Assembly: GCA_029582165.1 (NCBI GenBank)
Contig: CM055875.1
Span: 12,935,968-12,999,967, forward strand
From: Portulaca oleracea
Taxonomy: Eukaryota > Streptophyta > Magnoliopsida > Caryophyllales > Portulacaceae
Reading direction: 5' to 3'
DNA length: 64,000 bases
This document shows, one piece after another, positions 59,200 through 64,000 of this stretch. A program made the position numbers and the translations under genes. How positions within the stretch are numbered: position 1 is the first letter of the stretch; the number at the start of each line of letters is the position of its first letter. The notes under the pieces were generated by a model. That model was not told the origin of the DNA, did no database searches, and saw nothing but the letters and a program-made list of their open reading frames with translations.

Positions 59200-60836
59200 A
59201 AGTTTTTTCAACTGACTACTTTTTCTATTAATTCTTTGACGTAAAAATAGAAAAAGAAGGAGAAAGATGTACACACAAACAATTTAATACTAATATTTCA
59301 TAACTTTTCATGCAATATAATACCCAATTAACTCTATTTATTGGCTTTCTAAATCCTTAATCCTTAAATATTAAAAACTATGAATGCACATTTACTATTC
59401 CAATTGCATTTTGGTAATTTTGTTAAACTTTAGGGGTTATTTTCTAGGATTTTTATTATTTTGTTTTCATTTTATTTAAATCCTTAAATAAAAATTTTAC
59501 ATATACTTTTACCATTCAAAATACAAAGAGTACTACTATTCAAATGTTATTTTAGCAAATACTCCCAAGTTGAGAGTTTATTTTATGGCTTAATTATTTT
59601 ATTTATTTATCCTTAATTTTAGTTGCTTAATGCCTATGTTAGAACTTTACACTTACTTTGCTTAGCTTTAAGCGTTGTTGTTGGTATTGTTCATAAGACA
59701 TTTAATGAATTTACCCACTTGAACGTTTATTCTATAGTTCTATTATTTTATTTACTTTGTTCTTTGGATGGTTGATTTACGTTATATAAGTTTTTCATAA
59801 ATATTGGTTGGCAAAGTGTCGGAAAGAAGTGTAAAATATTGAAAATTTTCCAAAACATATAATAAATATTTGTGTTACACATTACCAAAATTAGTCAATT
59901 TTAAAAAATTTACACGCATTTAAATTGAAGTTTATACGGGAATACTTTCTTTTTCTGTATGCCCTTTTCCTAATAATGTTCTATCATATAATATATTTAC
60001 CGCGCACACTTTCTACGAAAAAGTTTTTACTAAATGAACAAGTAATATAAAACGGAGGTAATATTGTACCACCTCATATCCTTACTATTTAGAAGAAATC
60101 TTAATTTAAATTGAACTAGATTTTAATTTCAGCGAATTAAGAGTCGTATTTTACATTCATATAACTATTCACGAAATAAACATCTATGAATAAAATATTT
60201 GGATAAAATTCGTAAAATGCCATAGGTCCTGTTTAGATAAATAAGTAAGAAATTACTTATCTTACCTATCATTATATATCTTATCTATTTTTACTTATCT
60301 TACGCTATCTAAAATACCTCACATACTATATATTTAAAATTCATGCATTCAATAAATGATATGAATAATGTGACATACCTTACTCGCACTGTCTGATCGA
60401 AGATTGTGAAATATATATTCAAAAATTCATTTTTTAAATAATGTGACCAATGTGAGTTACCTTACGTGCACTATTTCACCTATAACACTTATACAATTTT
60501 ACTTACATTTCATGCTTTACTTACCTACGTCTTACTTACCTATTCATGGAAGGTATTAGTGGTATATACATACAATATCAAAAAGACAGAATTTAAAGAG
60601 ACCTTATTCACCAAACTATAATTTATAAGAGCATGTATCATGTGAAAGGATGTGGCATTTAAAAAAAAACACAAGAGAATTGAAATACTATTATTAAAGA
60701 AAGTGACAAGATTATACAAGTAATTGAATTGAAGAAAAGCTTAATGACTTTAACAACGGGGGAAGGGTAGAAGCGATGTCAGCCTCATGTAGGAAATGGT
60801 AATAATAAATAGGAGAGAGATGCACAAGTATAATAA
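59200..60836. other. AT-rich intergenic sequence
   Basis: 60226-60545 has aagtaag/cttactt words at both ends and might be a worn MITE, but the ends do not align well. No genes seen. Confidence 0.35.
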
Positions 60837-61020
60837 TACTTCCTCTGTAATTTTTTATTTGTCATTTACGATTTTCATGTCAATCTTTAATTAATAATTT
60901 TTTATTATAAATTTAATAATATCAATTTTGTATGATGAATCATTATACAAATTAAAATAATATGGTCAAAATTTTTCACACAATTTCCGAAACAACGTAT
61001 AAATAAAAACGGATGGAGTA
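60837..61020. mobile_element. Stowaway-type MITE
   Basis: Starts tacttcctctgtaatttttt and ends aacggatggagta, with imperfect inverted arms and TA at both borders. Confidence 0.62.
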
Positions 61021-61749
61021 TCAATAAGGCTAAAGTTTTCTGAGTGAGGCAAGAGGGATGATAGAAATTAAAAAGGTGGTATAGCTCTGTTATGATATTT
61101 GCAAGCCAAGATTTAACCAATTGATTTTGATAACTTTAGTCGTCTTCTTTAGGATGTGCTGTCCTCTTCCCCCTTCTTCTTTTCATTTCTTCTTCAATTC
61201 CTTTTCCACTCCCTATTTTGTTTTCCCTATTTTGTTTTCCTTGATGTAGACGCATTTGCGTCTGTCTTTTAGCAAAACATAATATACAAATTTTATCAAT
61301 TGCTTCCACTTTTTTTGTAAAACTAGATTTGTGACCCGTTCTACCGGTTTATGATTTCTTTTGTAATATGTGATAAATTTATCTTATCTACAATATATTT
61401 AGTTAAATTATTCCATTTTTTTTCACATTATTAATTATTCCTCACTTATTTTACATAATATCTATTTAAAAATTTTATATATTTAATAAATAATATCACT
61501 GACGTGATTTGCTTTACTCACAATATATACCTTGATAAAAATTATAAACTATATATTTAAGAATTTATATACTTAAATGATGTGACTAATTAGATTCTCA
61601 ATCAATATCCTATCCACCCACTCTATTCCACATTTCCTCCTTTCCCACCCGCCAACTATCTTACATTTTTCATATATATATTTGGTGTAATAATGGACAT
61701 AAAATATGTTCTATTAATCATATTTTAATTTACCTTGGATTTCAATATG
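61021..61749. other. AT-rich intergenic sequence
   Basis: No feature recognised. Confidence 0.4.
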
Positions 61750-62079
61750 TGTAAAACCCCGAAAAAATCCAACGGTGTTGACCGTGACGTCATTAGTAAA
61801 TTATGTTTGATTCCGTTAATTGTTAAAGGTTCGTTTGTGTTTATTTATCTTGTGACACTGGTCGTAGGATCGTTGAGGACTATGAAGGTATTTTGGTAAT
61901 GTCACGTCTTATTATCATTATTATTTATATTATTAGTATTAGTAGTAATATCCTTATTAGTATTATTATAATTGTTGTGACGTGAATATTGTTATTTACG
62001 TGCTACTATGATTATTAGCTGTGGTTATTATCAGTATTATTATTACGTGGGTATTATTATGTGACTGTTATTATTACTA

Positions 62080-62133
<54 letters not shown>

Positions 62134-64000
62134 GATTTTTCAATATTAGTTTTACTACGTGATTACTATTGTTATATGATTAGTATTACTATTATGTGAC
62201 TTCTAATATTATTATCATTAGTATTCCAATTATTTGTTAGTAGTGTTGGTATTATTAGAAGTAGTAATGTCATTAGTGGGATCTATCATTGTTGGTTGTT
62301 AGTAAATTATAGTAGAGATCTTAGCAGGGTTAGAGTTGGGTAAGAGTTAGGATTTTCGTTTCTGTTAGATTAGAGTTAGATTAGGGTTATTGTTAGTGTT
62401 AGTGTGAGACTAAGTAGATAATTAAGCGGCTAAACCTAAACCCCCCTCTAAACATAACTCACGCACACTTTCTCTCTCTCTCTTTCTTTTCTGCCGCCGC
62501 CCAACCACCAACGCCAACCCCTCAACCGCTGATCCACGCCGGAAACCGATCCCAGCAACCACCAAGTCGTCTCCCTCCTTCTCACTCTTGCAATCTCGTC
62601 GTCTCTCTCTCGACCTCTTTCCCGTTTCTGCTCCACCACACGCCACCTCGTGCCACCGCCAGACAACTGCGACACCACCATCGCCATAGCCGTCGTGTCC
62701 CACCAGATGCCTCGCCGCTGCCGTCGCAACCTCGAGAGATCGTCGTCGCTGCCTGGACTCGCAAAGAGCAACGTTAATGTATTGCTGCTGCTGTGCGACG
62801 AACCCAAAAGCCGCCACCACCGATCTCCGACCAACACCTTGACCCCTGTCGTCGTTTGTCGATCGGCCAACGAACACCCAACGTCACCCTTTATGTAAAA
62901 CCCTAATCCTCATATTTTTTTTTCTGAGTTTTCTATGTACTATGTCTGTAGTATTATTATCATTATTGATTATGGTTTTCTTGAAATCTGATTTAGTAGG
63001 GTCAAGGGTGTGAATATTATGTGCATATATTCTAGTTAATGATTATTGTAGTTCTAAGTCTCGTTGTTACTAATATGTGATGTATATTGTTTATTATATG
63101 TAAATCATATTAGGTTAGATCACTATATTATTATATGCACGAAATTGGAAAGTGTAACATCTAGGTTAAATTCTTGATTAATAAATTAAGTTGTTTAATT
63201 TAGATTCAATTTTTGTTAGTAATTCGTTTCTTGTTAAATCTAGATTCTTGAAAATTAATTAGGTTTCTTGTTAAATATTACATGTTCTTTAAGTCTTTCT
63301 TGATTCTTGAATTCTTGATTTAGTTAGTAAAAGAATTGGTTGTTGGGTTGTCTTGATTAGTAGTTACTTGTCATATTATACCTTATGTTATATTTCTTGT
63401 TTGATTTTAGGATTGATAAAAATTAATAAAGTGTTTACATGTTTTCTAAATTGGGTTAATGTTAAAAGTTTAATTGTTGGACCTAAGTTAAGTTGGACTT
63501 TATATCTTAGACCCTAGTTACTGTTTTGAGCCCAAATTAGAACTCGGAGATCAATTGGTAAAAGTTAGAACCGAAATTACAAATTTATTAAGAACCGGTA
63601 ACGGGACAGTTTTGTTAATGTCTAAAGATCGGGTTGCCACGATTAGTATAGTTGTCTTTTGATCGAACCCTTTGGACTGGAGGTTCCCTTAGATGTTAGG
63701 AACCATAGGAATTTTACGGATCGAACGTTTGATTTGTATAACGCGAGTTATAATCTTTTTACCAGAACCTGTCAGATCTGGACCAATTGGGAAGATGGGT
63801 GTTTTTAGAGTCCTTCGGGACTGATATGGGCTTGGTCATCAACATAGTAGTTTTAGTGGACATCCCGAGGTTTCTGAAAAGTCCAGAACCAAACACATAG
63901 AATGTCGGGAAGTCGAGTTGTGACCCGTTTTATGTGAACGTTACAATCTGTCCTCTGCTTGCTTTTATTTATGAAAATTGTTGAGTAAATTTTATGTGTG
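61750..64000 (+). mobile_element. Start of a long LTR (Ty3-gypsy type), incomplete at the window end
   Basis: Begins tgtaaaaccccg. The order AT-rich region with ATT repeats (62079-62132), then a CT-rich and GC-rich leader-like stretch (62440-62890, gccgccgcc and ccaccac words), then a long AT-rich tract and a region at 63480-63950, parallels the solo LTR at 24310-27809 read on its minus strand. Orientation plus is inferred from that parallel. Its end, any TSD, and whether an internal region follows lie outside the window. The open frames across 62422-62898 on both strands are by-products of GC-rich low-complexity sequence. Confidence 0.5.
62079..62132. repeat. (ATT)n microsatellite
   Basis: About eighteen ATT units within the presumed long LTR. 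Confidence 0.95.

Noticed and set aside
62422..62898. Overlapping Arg/Ala-rich open frames on both strands
   Set aside because: GC-rich low-complexity leader of a presumed LTR gives open frames in several phases at once, which points to composition and not coding.

Overview
This is nuclear DNA of a flowering plant, most likely a eudicot. The evidence is AT-rich sequence, two spliced genes with plant-type proteins, and typical plant transposons (Ty3-gypsy LTR elements, Mutator-like elements, hAT and Stowaway MITEs, LINE relics). I cannot name the species. There are no bacterial operons, no CRISPR array, and no rRNA or tRNA gene that I could recognise.

Only two host genes are convincing. (1) A plus-strand gene at 13498-22307 encodes a small UBP-type zinc-finger (ubiquitin-binding) protein in three exons, split by an 8.2-kb first intron. 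(2) A minus-strand gene at 43473-30116 encodes the FAD-linked sulfhydryl oxidase ERV1. Its six exons join without a break into 191 residues, spread over 13.4 kb because the introns are full of transposons.

Layout. 220-5831: a foldback element split by a non-autonomous LTR retrotransposon (653-bp LTRs, TSD atgag) that carries a broken gag and a captured fragment of a stearoyl-ACP desaturase gene. 6052-6596: an hAT MITE. 6640-12551: two copies of an AT-rich repeat, one split by a 3.9-kb Mutator-like element (MULE) with long inverted arms and a FAR1-like transposase tail. 13498-22307: the zinc-finger gene, with a MULE nested in a foldback MITE, a LINE relic and another MITE in its first intron. 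22700-28430: a decayed, probably Athila-like retroelement containing a 3.5-kb solo LTR. 28891-29177: an hAT MITE. 30116-43473: ERV1, whose introns hold hAT elements, MULEs, a Pack-MULE inside an hAT element and a LINE relic. 43671-43938: a second copy of the 28891 MITE. 45480-50350: a second giant MULE, a short MULE and fragments of relatives. 51249-55074: a Ty3-gypsy derivative (LTRs about 1.07 kb, initiator-Met PBS) with gag zinc knuckle and protease but no RT or integrase. 55406-61020: an hAT MITE, three Stowaway MITEs and a MULE. 61750 to the end: the start of a long LTR that runs out of the window.

The recurring theme is a set of long-TIR, MULE-like elements that sit at TA-rich sites. 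Several share one end sequence; others share a second end sequence and carry arms built from degenerate ATGAACATC-type repeats. All coordinates, splice sites and target-site duplications were read by eye. Family names rest on motif recognition, not database searches.
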